Of a DNA stretch of 36,744 nucleotides, positions 8,859 through 17,647 are shown one piece after another. The notes beneath the pieces are model-generated. The model was not told where the DNA came from, did no database searches, and was given only the letters and a program-made list of their open reading frames with translations. The translations under genes and the position numbers were made by a program. Positions within the stretch are counted from its first letter, which is position 1. Each line of letters begins with the position of its first letter. Source of the DNA: Treponema sp. (lineage in GTDB: Bacteria; Spirochaetota; Spirochaetia; Treponematales; Treponemataceae); contig JAFZOJ010000030.1 of NCBI GenBank assembly GCA_017550685.1, positions 1 to 36,744 of the forward strand, in the 5' to 3' direction.

Positions 8859-11105
8859 ATGGTAGAATTATTAGCTCCTGCGGGAAATATAGAATCTCTT
8901 GATGCTGCAATCGGCGAAGGTGCAGATGCCGTATATCTTGGGCTTAAAAGCTTTAATGCCCGTATGCGTACAACCAACTTTGCCTGGAACCAGTTTGAAG
9001 CTGCCGTAGAAAGCCTTCATAAGCAGAATAAGAAAATTTATGTTACTGTAAATACTGTCTGCGAAGAAAGAGAAACAGAACGTTTATACAGATTCCTTGA
9101 ATATCTTAAGGATGTTGGTCCTGATGCAATTATTGTTCAGGATTATGCCATTATGCGCATGGCTCAGGAATTTTTCCCGGAGCTGGAGATTCATGCTTCT
9201 ACCCAGATGAACGTGGAAAGTGCTTCGGCCGTAAAGCTTTTGCAGGCAAACGGTGTAAAGCGTGTAGTACTTGCCCGCGAGCTTGGCTTAAACGAAATTG
9301 CACAGATTAAAAAAGAAACCGGTGCCGACCTTGAAGTTTTTGTACACGGCGCTCTTTGTGTAAGCGAATCAGGACTATGCTTGTTTTCTTCATTCCTTGG
9401 AGGCAAATCTGCAAACAGGGGTATGTGTGCCCAGGCATGCCGTCGACTCTATTCTGCAGATGTACCGGGCGGAATCAGACAGGGATATTTCTTTTCTCCG
9501 TGTGATTTTGAGCTCATTGATTATATACCGGCTCTTATAGAAGCAGGCGTTGATTCCTTTAAGATTGAAGGGCGAATGAAAAGCGCCGAATATGTTGGCA
9601 GCGTTGTTGCCGCCTACCGCTATGTCATTGACCACTACAAGGAAGATAAAAAAGGAGCGCTCGCTACCGGTAAACGCATTCTGGCTTCGGATTTTGCGCG
9701 TTCTAAGACGACCTACTGGTATGGGTTTGAAAACCGTACGCAGGGAGTTGACGGGGCTGCGCAGAAGATTCTTAATCCGGACCAGGCAGGCGGAACGGGG
9801 CTTTATCTGGGAAAAATTGCGGCAACAAAACCGGCAGACAAAAGTCTTATCGAAGCCCTCAAGCAGGCGGCTTCACCGGATACACCTCCGAAGCAGTTCC
9901 GTATTCAGATGTGCTGTCTTAAGGGCGGTACCTATGAGCCGGATCCGGGAGACTCAATCCGTATTCACAGCAAAGATGATTCGGGCCGTGTAAGCCATAA
10001 AATCCGTTCTGTAGAGATGGACGAAAAAACTGAAAAGAGATGGATTGATATTCCTTCCGGCTTTTCAGAAGGTGATGAAGTTTATCTTCTTCAGTATAAA
10101 ACCGGAAACAAAAGATATCCGCATGTTTTACCAAACGATATCGGCCGCTACAGAAAGCAGCCTCGTGACGGAAGGCTCCCGATTCTTGATATTACACCTG
10201 TTGCACCAAAGGAGCTTTCATATTTCCCTGACGGTGTTTATGTTCAGGTTTCTTCGGTGGCAGACCTTTTTGCAGTTCAGGGACTTAATCCTGTCCGTGC
10301 AATTCTGGAATACAATTCCGAAACCTCTTATGATCTGCTTAACCACAAGACCGTACTTCCTTTTTCAAAAAAGCAGCTGTTCATTTCGCTGGACCCGTTC
10401 TGCTCTCAGTCAGAAGAAGCAGAGCTTAAGCAGCAGCTTGAAACACTGGTAAAAGACGGTTATGAGAATTTTGTTTTGAATAATATTGCCCATATACAGA
10501 TGCTTAAAGGCCTTAATGTAAATATTGTAGCCGGTCCATATCTGTATACCTTTAACCGCTGGGCCGCTTCCTGGCTCGAAAACCAGGGTCTTGGTGCATT
10601 TATCATGCCTTACGAAAATTCGCGCCGCAACCTGGAGGCCACCTGGGAACAGAATGTGCGTTCAAGGGTTTTAGTTCCTGTTTTTGCATATCCTGCACTT
10701 TTCCGCATGCGCTTTAAGCTTCCTTCGGATTATGATTTTACCTATTTTGAAGATAAGGAAGAAAAAGTCTTTAAGGTAAACTCTACGGCCGACGGTTCAT
10801 TTGTAATGCCAGAAGAACCATTCTGCATTGCAGACAAGGCGGCTTATATTAAATCTTCGGGCTTTAAGAAAATCCTCCTGGACTTTTCAAAGACCAAGGT
10901 TACAAGAAGCCAGATAAAAGCCATAACCGTTTCCATGGCAAAGGGCCAGCCTTTAAATGGCATTTCCCGCTTTAACTGGAAGGACGGTTTTTATTCTCCG
11001 CAGCAGATGGAAGAATACAAGGCAGCAAATGAACGTCGTGCTCAGGCAAAAGCCCGCAGTTCAGGAAAGAACGCCCGTTCCGGCAAAGGCAGAAAAGGAC
11101 GATAG
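8859..11105 (+). CDS. Peptidase U32 family protein (Fe-S cluster-type, RlhA/TrhP-like)
   Basis: 748 residues. The N-terminal domain begins MVELLAPAGNIESLDAAI and carries the U32 signature HGALCVSESGLC and then MCAQAC, giving Cys167, Cys174, Cys190 and Cys194 as likely iron-sulfur ligands. Members studied closely (RlhA, TrhP, UbiU/V) act in RNA or ubiquinone hydroxylation rather than proteolysis, so a prephenate-dependent RNA hydroxylation role is more likely than a protease role. The C-terminal half (about 430-720) is an extra domain as in the long U32 forms, followed by a basic Lys/Arg/Ser/Gly tail suited to RNA binding. ATG 8859 begins at the conserved domain; a TTG at 8841 has a better-spaced AAAGGA and would add six residues. 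Confidence 0.85.
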   Translation: MVELLAPAGNIESLDAAIGEGADAVYLGLKSFNARMRTTNFAWNQFEAAVESLHKQNKKIYVTVNTVCEERETERLYRFLEYLKDVGPDAIIVQDYAIMRMAQEFFPELEIHASTQMNVESASAVKLLQANGVKRVVLARELGLNEIAQIKKETGADLEVFVHGALCVSESGLCLFSSFLGGKSANRGMCAQACRRLYSADVPGGIRQGYFFSPCDFELIDYIPALIEAGVDSFKIEGRMKSAEYVGSVVAAYRYVIDHYKEDKKGALATGKRILASDFARSKTTYWYGFENRTQGVDGAAQKILNPDQAGGTGLYLGKIAATKPADKSLIEALKQAASPDTPPKQFRIQMCCLKGGTYEPDPGDSIRIHSKDDSGRVSHKIRSVEMDEKTEKRWIDIPSGFSEGDEVYLLQYKTGNKRYPHVLPNDIGRYRKQPRDGRLPILDITPVAPKELSYFPDGVYVQVSSVADLFAVQGLNPVRAILEYNSETSYDLLNHKTVLPFSKKQLFISLDPFCSQSEEAELKQQLETLVKDGYENFVLNNIAHIQMLKGLNVNIVAGPYLYTFNRWAASWLENQGLGAFIMPYENSRRNLEATWEQNVRSRVLVPVFAYPALFRMRFKLPSDYDFTYFEDKEEKVFKVNSTADGSFVMPEEPFCIADKAAYIKSSGFKKILLDFSKTKVTRSQIKAITVSMAKGQPLNGISRFNWKDGFYSPQQMEEYKAANERRAQAKARSSGKNARSGKGRKGR

Positions 11106-11126
11106 TTTCCTGAACCCGCAGATTAA

Positions 11127-11567
11127 TTAAAAGACTGCCTCCTCCTTCTGTTCAACCTTGGCTTCTACTGCCTCCTGAGGAGCTGCCTCCGGTTTGTTAT
11201 CTGCCTCCGGTGATGAGCCCTTGCTTTCTTCTCCCTTTGGTTTTGAAAACTTGTATTCAACGTGCTCGGCAACTACATAAATCCTGGAACGCTTAACATT
11301 GTTTTCTTCCCAGCGGCTCTGCTTAAGTCTGCCAACAACCCTTATACCTTTTCCCTTTTCGCAGTACTTTGAGCATGATTCTGCTACCTGACCATAAGTC
11401 TCTACATCAAAATAAGAAACTTCCTCGTGCTGTTCCCCATCCGGCGATTTTGTTTTACGATTTACTGCCATAGGAAACTTACATACAATAAAACCCGACG
11501 TTGGCTCAGACAATTCTGCCTTCTTTACAACGTTCCCCTCTAAAATAATAGAATTGAGATGATTCAT
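11127..11567 (-). CDS. ssb: Single-stranded DNA-binding protein
   Basis: 146 residues. The OB-fold spans about 1-105: MNHLNSIILEGNVVKKAEL, then CKFPMAVNR, EEVSYFDVETYGQVAE, KGIRVVGRLKQSRWEE and SRIYVVAEHVEY. A short acidic linker rich in Glu, Ala and Pro follows. SSB coats single-stranded DNA and recruits repair and replication partners through its C-terminal tip. Here the tip ends EEAVF rather than the usual DDIPF, so the Pro-Phe clamp is changed although the final Phe and the acidic run remain. GAGG lies 4-5 bases before the start. It lies downstream of the 641-residue gene on the same strand across a 170-base gap. Confidence 0.93.
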   Translation of the reverse strand: MNHLNSIILEGNVVKKAELSEPTSGFIVCKFPMAVNRKTKSPDGEQHEEVSYFDVETYGQVAESCSKYCEKGKGIRVVGRLKQSRWEENNVKRSRIYVVAEHVEYKFSKPKGEESKGSSPEADNKPEAAPQEAVEAKVEQKEEAVF

Positions 11568-11611
11568 ATCAGCCTCGCTTTTAAATAGAATATCGCGCCC
11601 GGCCGGAGCAC

Positions 11612-11637
11612 ATGTGAGTCAATTAAAATGCTCACAT
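11612..11637. other. Hairpin upstream of ssb
   Basis: ATGTGAG (11612-11618) pairs with CTCACAT (11631-11637) across a 12-base AT-rich loop. It lies about 45 bases before the ssb start, within the 170-base gap (11568-11737). It could be an operator or a leader hairpin. The rest of the gap is A/T runs with no gene. Confidence 0.4.
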
Positions 11638-11737
11638 ATATATATTGCAAAAAAAAAGGGACTTATTACAAAAATTTGGAGAAAAAAATAAAAAATTTTT
11701 AAAAATTTGTGAAAAAAGCTGTTTTTGCGCCGTAAAA

Positions 11738-13663
11738 CTACGATTTTTTAGGCGGATTGCTCAAAAGTCTTATCATGTAAAGACGTACATAATCTGTAAG
11801 GGCACGCTGGTCGCTTATTTTCTGCATGTTTGGAGTGCGTACAAGTGCATCTGCAAGGTTTTCTATACGGTCCTTTGTAAAGGTCTGTGCAGTCAATGTA
11901 TTGCAGACACGTCTTGTGTAATCGCGTATAAGTGAATTTACGTCTTCGGTAAGATTGTTGTAAGCCTCTTTGGAAATCATGCGGTTCCACTGCTTGGTCA
12001 GGAAGTTAAGCTCGCGGTCTACAGTAGAGCCTTCCGGTACATATTCCGAAGCAAGTTCCTTTGCTCTTTCTGCAAGGACTTCATGCTTGCTCTTTCCCTT
12101 CTTTGCGCCTTCTGAATTTTCCAGAATCTCCATAGGGTCGGAAGCTTCCTGTCTGGCTTTTTCTTCTGCTGCCTTTTTCTTCTGCTTTTCGATTTTGTGA
12201 GAACGGAAAAGTCCTATAATCCAGGAAATAATCGGAATTGTATAAATGAATGGAAGACGCAGCTTGGCATCTGCCATAACATCATCACTTTTAAGCATGA
12301 GCAGTTCGCTGTATGGTAAAAGCCTTCCGTCTACAAAAAGCTGGAAGGTCTGCAGCGAATCGTCAAGATTTTTTTCTGCCGCAAGCAGGGTAATAAAGTT
12401 GGCGTTGAGCAGGGCATACAAAACCGGCGAATGTTCTTCTACAAGCTTTTCAAGCTTTGTTTCAAATTTGAGCCGGTCAGACATTTCGGGGAGCCTTGTA
12501 TATTCAATCATTGCATCATACCAGCTGTTAACAAGTATTTCCTTGATGTTGTCGTGAGCTTCGTTACAAAGCCTTACGATGAGCGAAATAACCTTGTTCT
12601 TGTAGATGTAATAACGGGTTCCCGAGGCAACCTTAAATACAACAAGCTTTGGCAGGGTATTGTCTTCACTTTCTGTAGAAAGCTTGAGCAGTGTATCCTT
12701 AAGATCTTCTTCGGAATACTGGCCGAACAAAAGCTTGCCGTTTTTATCCTGAAATTTAAGAATCTGCGGTGTAGAGAAGAAGTATGGAGGTGCACCAAGA
12801 TTTGACTGGAGCTCCTTAAGTGCTTCTTCGCGTTTTCTGTCTGTATGAAATTTTTCCTTAAGATAAGTACTGTGAATTTCTGTAATGGAAATTGCCTGGA
12901 GCAGGCTTGTATCGTCTGCAGTTCTGTCCTGAATCTTTTCAAAATCCTGGCGTACAAAATAACAAAGCTGGTTCCACAGGTAATACTGGTCGCCGTCGGT
13001 CACATCAATATAGCCGGTGTAATCCTTGTCTACAAATGAACTGTAAAAATTCTTTACCGAAATTTCCTTGGAAGGATTTGCAGAACGGAGCTTTTTAATG
13101 AAGTAGTCGTGATATTCTTCTTTCTTCAATATTTTGCGGATCTTCATCTGTGCCGACTCAATCAAAACCTTAATAGGTACACAGGCCGGCAAAAGCAGAG
13201 GAGGAAGCTCGCGCGCAAAAACAACAACATAAAGACTCTGAGATTTAGAAGGCTCTTTACCGATATTTTCTACAATGTATTCCGAAGCAGCCTTTCGTTC
13301 CAGAATTGAAGTAGGGAACTTTTTAGGCAGATCCGGTTCGGTAGGGTAAGGCACGCTTTCGTTTTTCAAAAGCTCACTGTATGTGTTTGCATATTTTGCA
13401 GAAAAGAAGGCAATGGAAACGATCATCTTTTTGCTGCCGTTAGGAATAACCGAAGCCAGATGCTTCTGCTCAAGTCCCTGCAGCTCAGCGTTGACCGTAT
13501 TTGTAGGATCTCCCAGATATTTTACAAGTTCAGCCTGTTCTTCAACGTGATGTTCAGCATACTTTTTAATCCAGGTGCAGAATTCACGCAGGTCAATAAA
13601 CGGAGACTTTTGTTTTTCGGCATAGAACCGTATTATGGAACTAAGATTGGAAGATGTAGCCAT
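11738..13663 (-). CDS. Large uncharacterised protein with a late membrane segment
   Basis: 641 residues. About 480 residues of predicted soluble, helix-rich sequence are followed by one hydrophobic segment (about 489-506, LPFIYTIPIISWIIGLF). A highly charged Lys/Glu/Ala stretch likely to be coiled coil comes next, then a helical C-terminal domain. There is no signal peptide and no enzymatic motif, so it is probably membrane-attached through the single segment with large cytoplasmic parts. It is probably transcribed from the 68-base divergent gap shared with hisC and lies upstream of ssb. I do not recognise a named family; it may be specific to spirochaetes. Confidence 0.6.
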   Translation of the reverse strand: MATSSNLSSIIRFYAEKQKSPFIDLREFCTWIKKYAEHHVEEQAELVKYLGDPTNTVNAELQGLEQKHLASVIPNGSKKMIVSIAFFSAKYANTYSELLKNESVPYPTEPDLPKKFPTSILERKAASEYIVENIGKEPSKSQSLYVVVFARELPPLLLPACVPIKVLIESAQMKIRKILKKEEYHDYFIKKLRSANPSKEISVKNFYSSFVDKDYTGYIDVTDGDQYYLWNQLCYFVRQDFEKIQDRTADDTSLLQAISITEIHSTYLKEKFHTDRKREEALKELQSNLGAPPYFFSTPQILKFQDKNGKLLFGQYSEEDLKDTLLKLSTESEDNTLPKLVVFKVASGTRYYIYKNKVISLIVRLCNEAHDNIKEILVNSWYDAMIEYTRLPEMSDRLKFETKLEKLVEEHSPVLYALLNANFITLLAAEKNLDDSLQTFQLFVDGRLLPYSELLMLKSDDVMADAKLRLPFIYTIPIISWIIGLFRSHKIEKQKKKAAEEKARQEASDPMEILENSEGAKKGKSKHEVLAERAKELASEYVPEGSTVDRELNFLTKQWNRMISKEAYNNLTEDVNSLIRDYTRRVCNTLTAQTFTKDRIENLADALVRTPNMQKISDQRALTDYVRLYMIRLLSNPPKKS

Positions 13664-13731
13664 ACACTAATTGTACACCAAAAAAATAAAAAATGATAGA
13701 AAAAAAAAGTGCAAATTAGTAAAATCAAGGT

Positions 13732-14889
13732 ATGATAACTTCAAGTAGAATGAGTGCACTGCATCCTTATGTTCCGGGCGAACAGCCAAAGGACAGGGTG
13801 TATACAAAATTAAATGCCAATGAAAATCCATATGCGCCTAGTCCAAAGGTGATTAAGGCTGTAACAGATTTTATAACTGCAAACCCGCAGAAGCTTGCTC
13901 TTTATCCGGATCCTGATTCCAACGAGCTGCATGCCAAAATTGCAGATATGATTAATAAAACAGGCGGCGTGCTTTGCCGTGCTCACGTTGCACCAGACGG
14001 CTCAGTTACTCCCGATGAAAGTGACCGCATTCCTTTTACCGTAACTCCGGACATGATTTATACCGGTAACGGCAGTGATGAAGTTCTTTCCTTTGTGTTC
14101 TATGCCTTTTTTGACAGCGGCAAAAAATTTGTAATGCCTCAGTTTACCTACAGCTTTTATCCGGTTTATGCAGGCTTTTATGATATTCCGATGGACCAGG
14201 TTCCGTTGAATGAAGACTGGACACTCAATACAGAAGAAATGCTTGTCCGCGTAAAAAACAACGGCGGCGGAATGATTTTTGCAAATCCAAATGCACCTAC
14301 CAGCCTTGCTTTGACCCGCGAACAGGTACGACAGATGCTGCTCAAGGCCAACCCTGACAAGATTTTTATTGTTGACGAAGCCTATGTAGACTTTGGCGGC
14401 GAGTCCTGTATTCCGCTGCTCAAGGAATTTTCAAACCTGCTTATAGTTCGAACTTTTTCCAAGAGCCTTTGTGCCGCAGGTATGCGCCTTGGTTATGTAG
14501 TTGCTTCTCCGGAGCTTATAAACACAATCACAACAGTAAAAAACAGTGTAAATCACTTTCCGCTTGATGCAGTTGCACAGGTTGCAGGCTGTACGGCTTG
14601 CGAAAACCCAGACTACTACGCAGAATGTGCCCGCAAAGTTGCCCAGGAACGCGATAAATTCTATAACTTTTTAAAGTCTCGTGGTTTTTATGTATTGGAA
14701 AGCAAGACAAACTTTTTGTTTGCCCGTCATCCGTCAATCGGAGGCGAAGAGCTTTACAGACGCGTAAAGGAAAAAGGATTTTTAATCCGTCACTTTGCTA
14801 CACCGGGCATAGAAGAATTTGTGCGCATCACAGTAGGAACCGCAGAGCAGATGGAAGGACTTAAAAAAGTATTTGAGGAGATTATATGA
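13732..14889 (+). CDS. hisC: Histidinol-phosphate aminotransferase-type PLP enzyme
   Basis: 385 residues, a class I/II aminotransferase of the HisC type. Markers are the N-terminal HPYVPGEQ and LNANENPYAPSPKV, the NPNAPTS motif, IVDEAYVDF, and the PLP-binding lysine Lys244 in RTFSKSLCAAGMRLGY. HisC exchanges the amino group between glutamate and imidazole-acetol phosphate in histidine synthesis. A short insertion (about 73-92) comes before TGNGSDEVL. No other his gene is nearby, so an aromatic or other amino-acid role remains possible. Its stop overlaps the next start (ATGA), so the two are translationally coupled. Confidence 0.85.
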   Translation: MITSSRMSALHPYVPGEQPKDRVYTKLNANENPYAPSPKVIKAVTDFITANPQKLALYPDPDSNELHAKIADMINKTGGVLCRAHVAPDGSVTPDESDRIPFTVTPDMIYTGNGSDEVLSFVFYAFFDSGKKFVMPQFTYSFYPVYAGFYDIPMDQVPLNEDWTLNTEEMLVRVKNNGGGMIFANPNAPTSLALTREQVRQMLLKANPDKIFIVDEAYVDFGGESCIPLLKEFSNLLIVRTFSKSLCAAGMRLGYVVASPELINTITTVKNSVNHFPLDAVAQVAGCTACENPDYYAECARKVAQERDKFYNFLKSRGFYVLESKTNFLFARHPSIGGEELYRRVKEKGFLIRHFATPGIEEFVRITVGTAEQMEGLKKVFEEII

Positions 14890-15581
14890 AACTTTTAGTA
14901 ATAAGCGATTTGCATGCGCATAATGATGTGCTGGACAAAATGGATGATATTTTCAAGCAGGCCGATGCAGTACTTTTTGCAGGAGATTTTGCAGAATGCT
15001 TTAAGCCAGAAACAGGTGACGAAGCGCTGGAAAAGCTTTGCAGCAAGCACGATACAATTTTTGCCGTTCTTGGAAACTGCGACAACGAAGTATTCCTTAA
15101 TGATCTTGAAGAAAAAGACATAAGCGTAGAAAAGGCACTTGTTTTCCACGAAGGACTTGCATTTACAGGTTCAGGCGGCGGAACAAAGTTTACAGGCAAA
15201 ACCGAATTTGAACGCACCGAAGAAGAATGCCTTTCTGATTTTGATATAGTCGTAAATTCTGTAGAACAGGGCGGCGACAATTCGCTTTGGCAGAACCTTA
15301 TAATCATAAGCCACAATCCTCCAAAAGGAAAAACTGTGGATGCAGTAAATGCGGCGCTGCATGCCGGCAGCCAGCAGTTTACAGATTTTATTCTGGAACA
15401 CAAACCGCTTGCCGTAATCTGTGGACACATCCACGAAGGACGCGGCGTAGAAAAGATTGGTGACTCAACCGTAATTAATCCGGGTAGTCTTGGCGAAAAC
15501 GGAACCTATGTCTGGCTCAACGTTGAACGCGACTCAAACGGCAGCTGGAAGGTTGGAAAAGTAGAGGAGTGTAAGCTTTAA
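14886..15581 (+). CDS. YfcE-like metallophosphoesterase
   Basis: 231 residues of the calcineurin-like phosphodiesterase fold. Metal-binding motifs appear in order: ISDLHAHND (Asp8, His10), LFAGDFAE, LGNCDNE, ISHNPP and CGHIHEGRG, closing with INPGSLGENG. YfcE-type enzymes hydrolyse phosphodiesters in vitro and their cell substrate is often unknown. It overlaps hisC by 4 bases upstream and the next gene by 1 base (TAATG), so the three genes form one translationally coupled unit. No signal peptide, so cytoplasmic. Confidence 0.85.
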   Translation: MKLLVISDLHAHNDVLDKMDDIFKQADAVLFAGDFAECFKPETGDEALEKLCSKHDTIFAVLGNCDNEVFLNDLEEKDISVEKALVFHEGLAFTGSGGGTKFTGKTEFERTEEECLSDFDIVVNSVEQGGDNSLWQNLIIISHNPPKGKTVDAVNAALHAGSQQFTDFILEHKPLAVICGHIHEGRGVEKIGDSTVINPGSLGENGTYVWLNVERDSNGSWKVGKVEECKL

Positions 15582-16519
15582 TGAAAAAGATTCTTACAGG
15601 GGTTGCTGCCCTTTTATTTGCAGGAATGATTTTTGCTCAAAGTACAGGTAAAAAGTTCATACCGCTTTCTCTTGTTTCTTTTAAGACACATCTTTCTTAT
15701 AAGATCGGGCAGGACACTGCTGCTTATCCTGCAGACAGAACCCTTGCGGCTTTTTCAATCAATAAATACGAAACCTGTTACAGCCTGTGGTATCAGACCA
15801 GAATCAAGGCTGAAAAAAACGGATACAGCTTTCAAAATCCGGGGCAGGGCGGAACCAACGGAAAACGCGGTGCCGAACCAACCGAAGAAAATCAGTATCA
15901 GCCGGTAACAATGATTTCCTGGTATGATGCAATTGTCTGGTGCAATGCCTTGAGCGAGCTGCGCGGAAAAACTCCATGCTATACCTATAACGGACTTGTT
16001 CTGCGCGATTCTTCTGATACTGCTGCCTGCGATTTGTGCACCTGCGACTGGAATGCCGACGGCTACAGACTTCCTAGCGAAGCCGAATGGGAATATGCTG
16101 CCCGCCGTACAAAGACAGGCTTTCAAAAAGGAAATCTTGTAAGCGGCCAGACTCAGGCAGACAACAAGGAAGATGCATTTTTGTATGCCTGGACAAGCGA
16201 CAATGCCGGAGCAACAAGAAATGTAGGAACTGCAGGAGTTCCTTTTGATCCAAATTCAATTACAGAACCTGCAACCGGTAACCCTAACCAGGCAGGCCTT
16301 TACGATATGAGCGGAAATGTTCTGGAATATTGCTGGGACTGGTTCGAAGATTACGCTTCCGGAGTTCAATACGGACCATCTGTAGGTTACGACCGCGTAA
16401 GCCGTGGAGGCAGCGTTTCCGACTACACCCCGTTCAACTACGCAGGCGACCGCTACAGCTACGACCCTAATGAATGCTACAACTACTTTGGTTTTAGAAT
16501 AGCCTGCACAGTACAATAG
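15581..16519 (+). CDS. Secreted SUMF1/FGE-like protein with C-type-lectin fold, catalytic cysteines absent
   Basis: 312 residues with a Sec signal peptide (about 1-19, ending MIFAQ). The FGE-sulfatase family pattern is clear: FSINKYETCYSLWYQ, PVTMISWYDAIVWCNALSE, RLPSEAEWEYAARR, GLYDMSGNVLEYCWDWF, RGGS and GFRIAC. The C-terminal segment where true formylglycine-generating enzymes carry the two active cysteines reads GGSVSDYTPFNYAGDRYSY, so oxidase activity is unlikely and a ligand-binding or adhesin role fits better. Residues 279-302 align with the position of the variable region in DGR-diversified proteins of this fold and are dominated by Tyr, Asp, Asn and Ser. The stop codon lies inside a REP-like hairpin unit. 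Confidence 0.8.
   Translation: MKKILTGVAALLFAGMIFAQSTGKKFIPLSLVSFKTHLSYKIGQDTAAYPADRTLAAFSINKYETCYSLWYQTRIKAEKNGYSFQNPGQGGTNGKRGAEPTEENQYQPVTMISWYDAIVWCNALSELRGKTPCYTYNGLVLRDSSDTAACDLCTCDWNADGYRLPSEAEWEYAARRTKTGFQKGNLVSGQTQADNKEDAFLYAWTSDNAGATRNVGTAGVPFDPNSITEPATGNPNQAGLYDMSGNVLEYCWDWFEDYASGVQYGPSVGYDRVSRGGSVSDYTPFNYAGDRYSYDPNECYNYFGFRIACTVQ
16415..16489 (+). other. Candidate diversified region (DGR-type VR) in the SUMF1-like gene
   Basis: In the conserved frame RGGS-(24 residues)-FGFR, 18 of the 24 codons end in C, including all six Tyr (TAC), three Asp (GAC) and two Asn (AAC). Diversity-generating retroelements change template adenines, often in AAC or AAT codons, which gives NNC codons of this kind in the same place in C-type-lectin-fold targets. 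No reverse transcriptase or template repeat is visible in the window. Confidence 0.4.
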
Positions 16520-16545
16520 ATTGTCGGGTCAAGCCCGACAATGAC
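16518..16545 (+). repeat. REP-like palindromic unit 1
   Basis: 28 bases: AGATT, a left stem, a GTCAAG loop region, the right stem, then AATGAC. TTGTCGGG pairs with CCCGACAA. The TAG stop of the SUMF1-like gene overlaps its first bases. It is the inverted partner of unit 2, nine bases away. Confidence 0.75.
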
Positions 16546-16554
16546 ATGACCTTT

Positions 16555-16582
16555 GTCATTCCCGTGCTTGACACGGGAATCT
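16555..16582 (-). repeat. REP-like palindromic unit 2 (inverted)
   Basis: Read on the minus strand it has the same 28-base plan as unit 1: AGATT at the start, GTCAAG in the centre and AATGAC at the end. The stem, however, is CCCGT with ACGGG instead of GTCGG with CCGAC. It ends one base before the corA stop codon, so the pair fills the convergent gap exactly. Confidence 0.75.
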
Positions 16583-17647
16583 TTATTTCAGCTTTCTTTC
16601 CTGTCTCTTAAGCTTTCTTGTCTCTGCCTTAATTTTCATTTTCTGTTTGCGCGAAAGCTTGCGTGCATTGCGGCGTGCTTCTATATTGTTCTTGTTTATG
16701 TTCAAAAGCCATACGCTCAAGAATACAGAAATTACACACAGAATGGTTGCCATAATTACAGGCCAGTAACCCGGCAGCGATTCAAACGGCAGCTTGTAGT
16801 TCATACCAAAGAAGCTTGTTACAAAGGTAGGTGCCATCATTACAAGGTTGATGATGGCAAGCTTTTTCATTACGTTGTTCAGGTTGTTGGAGGTTACCGA
16901 ACTGAACGCGTCCATTACTCCAAAAAGAATGTCTGTATAAGTGTCGGCCATTTCTATAGCCTGGCGGTTATCAATTGCAACACCTTCTACAAAATCAATA
17001 TCCTCGTCGTCAAATTTAATAAGGCGTGTGCTCTTCATTTTCTGCAAAAGCAGGGCATTACTTTTGAGCGAAGTAGAAAAATAAACCAGAGATTTTTCCA
17101 AACCAAGCATGAGCATAATTTCCTGGTTTTCAATTTCCATGCGCATTTCGTTCTGAATGCTGGTAGAACGTCGGTTTATTTCTTTAAGGTAACGCAAAAA
17201 GTTTAAGTTTGCGCGGTTCATAATCTGCACAATGAACGAAGGAAAATCCGTAAGCTTGATGTTCTTAATGCGGTTGTTGCCAAAGTCCTTTAAAATTTCG
17301 CAGTCTGTCCAGCAGATTGTGATGATTGTGCGCCCCTTGATGATAATGCCTACAGGTACCGCAAAATACGGAGTTTCTGCTGCCGGGTCATAAACCGGAA
17401 CACGCACAATTGTAAGGATATAGCCTTCGCCGTCTTCCATACGAGAAAGTTCATCAGGGTCCAGAATATCCAGAATGTGATCCTGTTCAATTTCGTAATC
17501 AGTCTGCAGCTGATTAGTTTCATCCCGAGTCACATTGCGTGCATCAATCCACAGAGGCTTTTTTGAGTTAATCTCTTCCTTTTTTACTTTGAAGAACTGT
17601 CCTTCTTCCTGCTGCCAGTATGTAATCATTTTAAAATTCTCCCTCAA
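16583..17647 (-). CDS. corA: CorA-family magnesium/cobalt transporter
   Basis: 354 residues. A long cytoplasmic N-terminal funnel domain (about 1-265) is followed by two C-terminal transmembrane helices; the first ends in the selectivity motif GMN (281-283), with the short YKLPFESLPGYW loop after it. CorA proteins are pentameric Mg2+ or Co2+ channels of the inner membrane. The C-terminal tail of about 35 residues is unusually long and basic (Lys/Arg-rich). The ORF is preceded by a leader of about 160 bases carrying a short upstream ORF and terminator-like hairpins. A purine-rich GAGGGAG lies about 8 bases before the ATG. Confidence 0.93.
   Translation of the reverse strand: MRENFKMITYWQQEEGQFFKVKKEEINSKKPLWIDARNVTRDETNQLQTDYEIEQDHILDILDPDELSRMEDGEGYILTIVRVPVYDPAAETPYFAVPVGIIIKGRTIITICWTDCEILKDFGNNRIKNIKLTDFPSFIVQIMNRANLNFLRYLKEINRRSTSIQNEMRMEIENQEIMLMLGLEKSLVYFSTSLKSNALLLQKMKSTRLIKFDDEDIDFVEGVAIDNRQAIEMADTYTDILFGVMDAFSSVTSNNLNNVMKKLAIINLVMMAPTFVTSFFGMNYKLPFESLPGYWPVIMATILCVISVFLSVWLLNINKNNIEARRNARKLSRKQKMKIKAETRKLKRQERKLK

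Noticed and set aside
8859..11105. Collagenase annotation for the U32 protein
   Set aside because: Family members with established roles act in RNA or quinone hydroxylation; the four-cysteine motif supports an iron-sulfur enzyme.
15581..16519. True formylglycine-generating enzyme
   Set aside because: The active-site cysteine pair region is replaced by Ser/Asp/Tyr/Asn residues, so catalysis is not supported.
16553..17206. 217-codon + strand frame opposite corA
   Set aside because: Antisense to a well-conserved gene, no ribosome site, Cys/His/Tyr-rich shadow composition.
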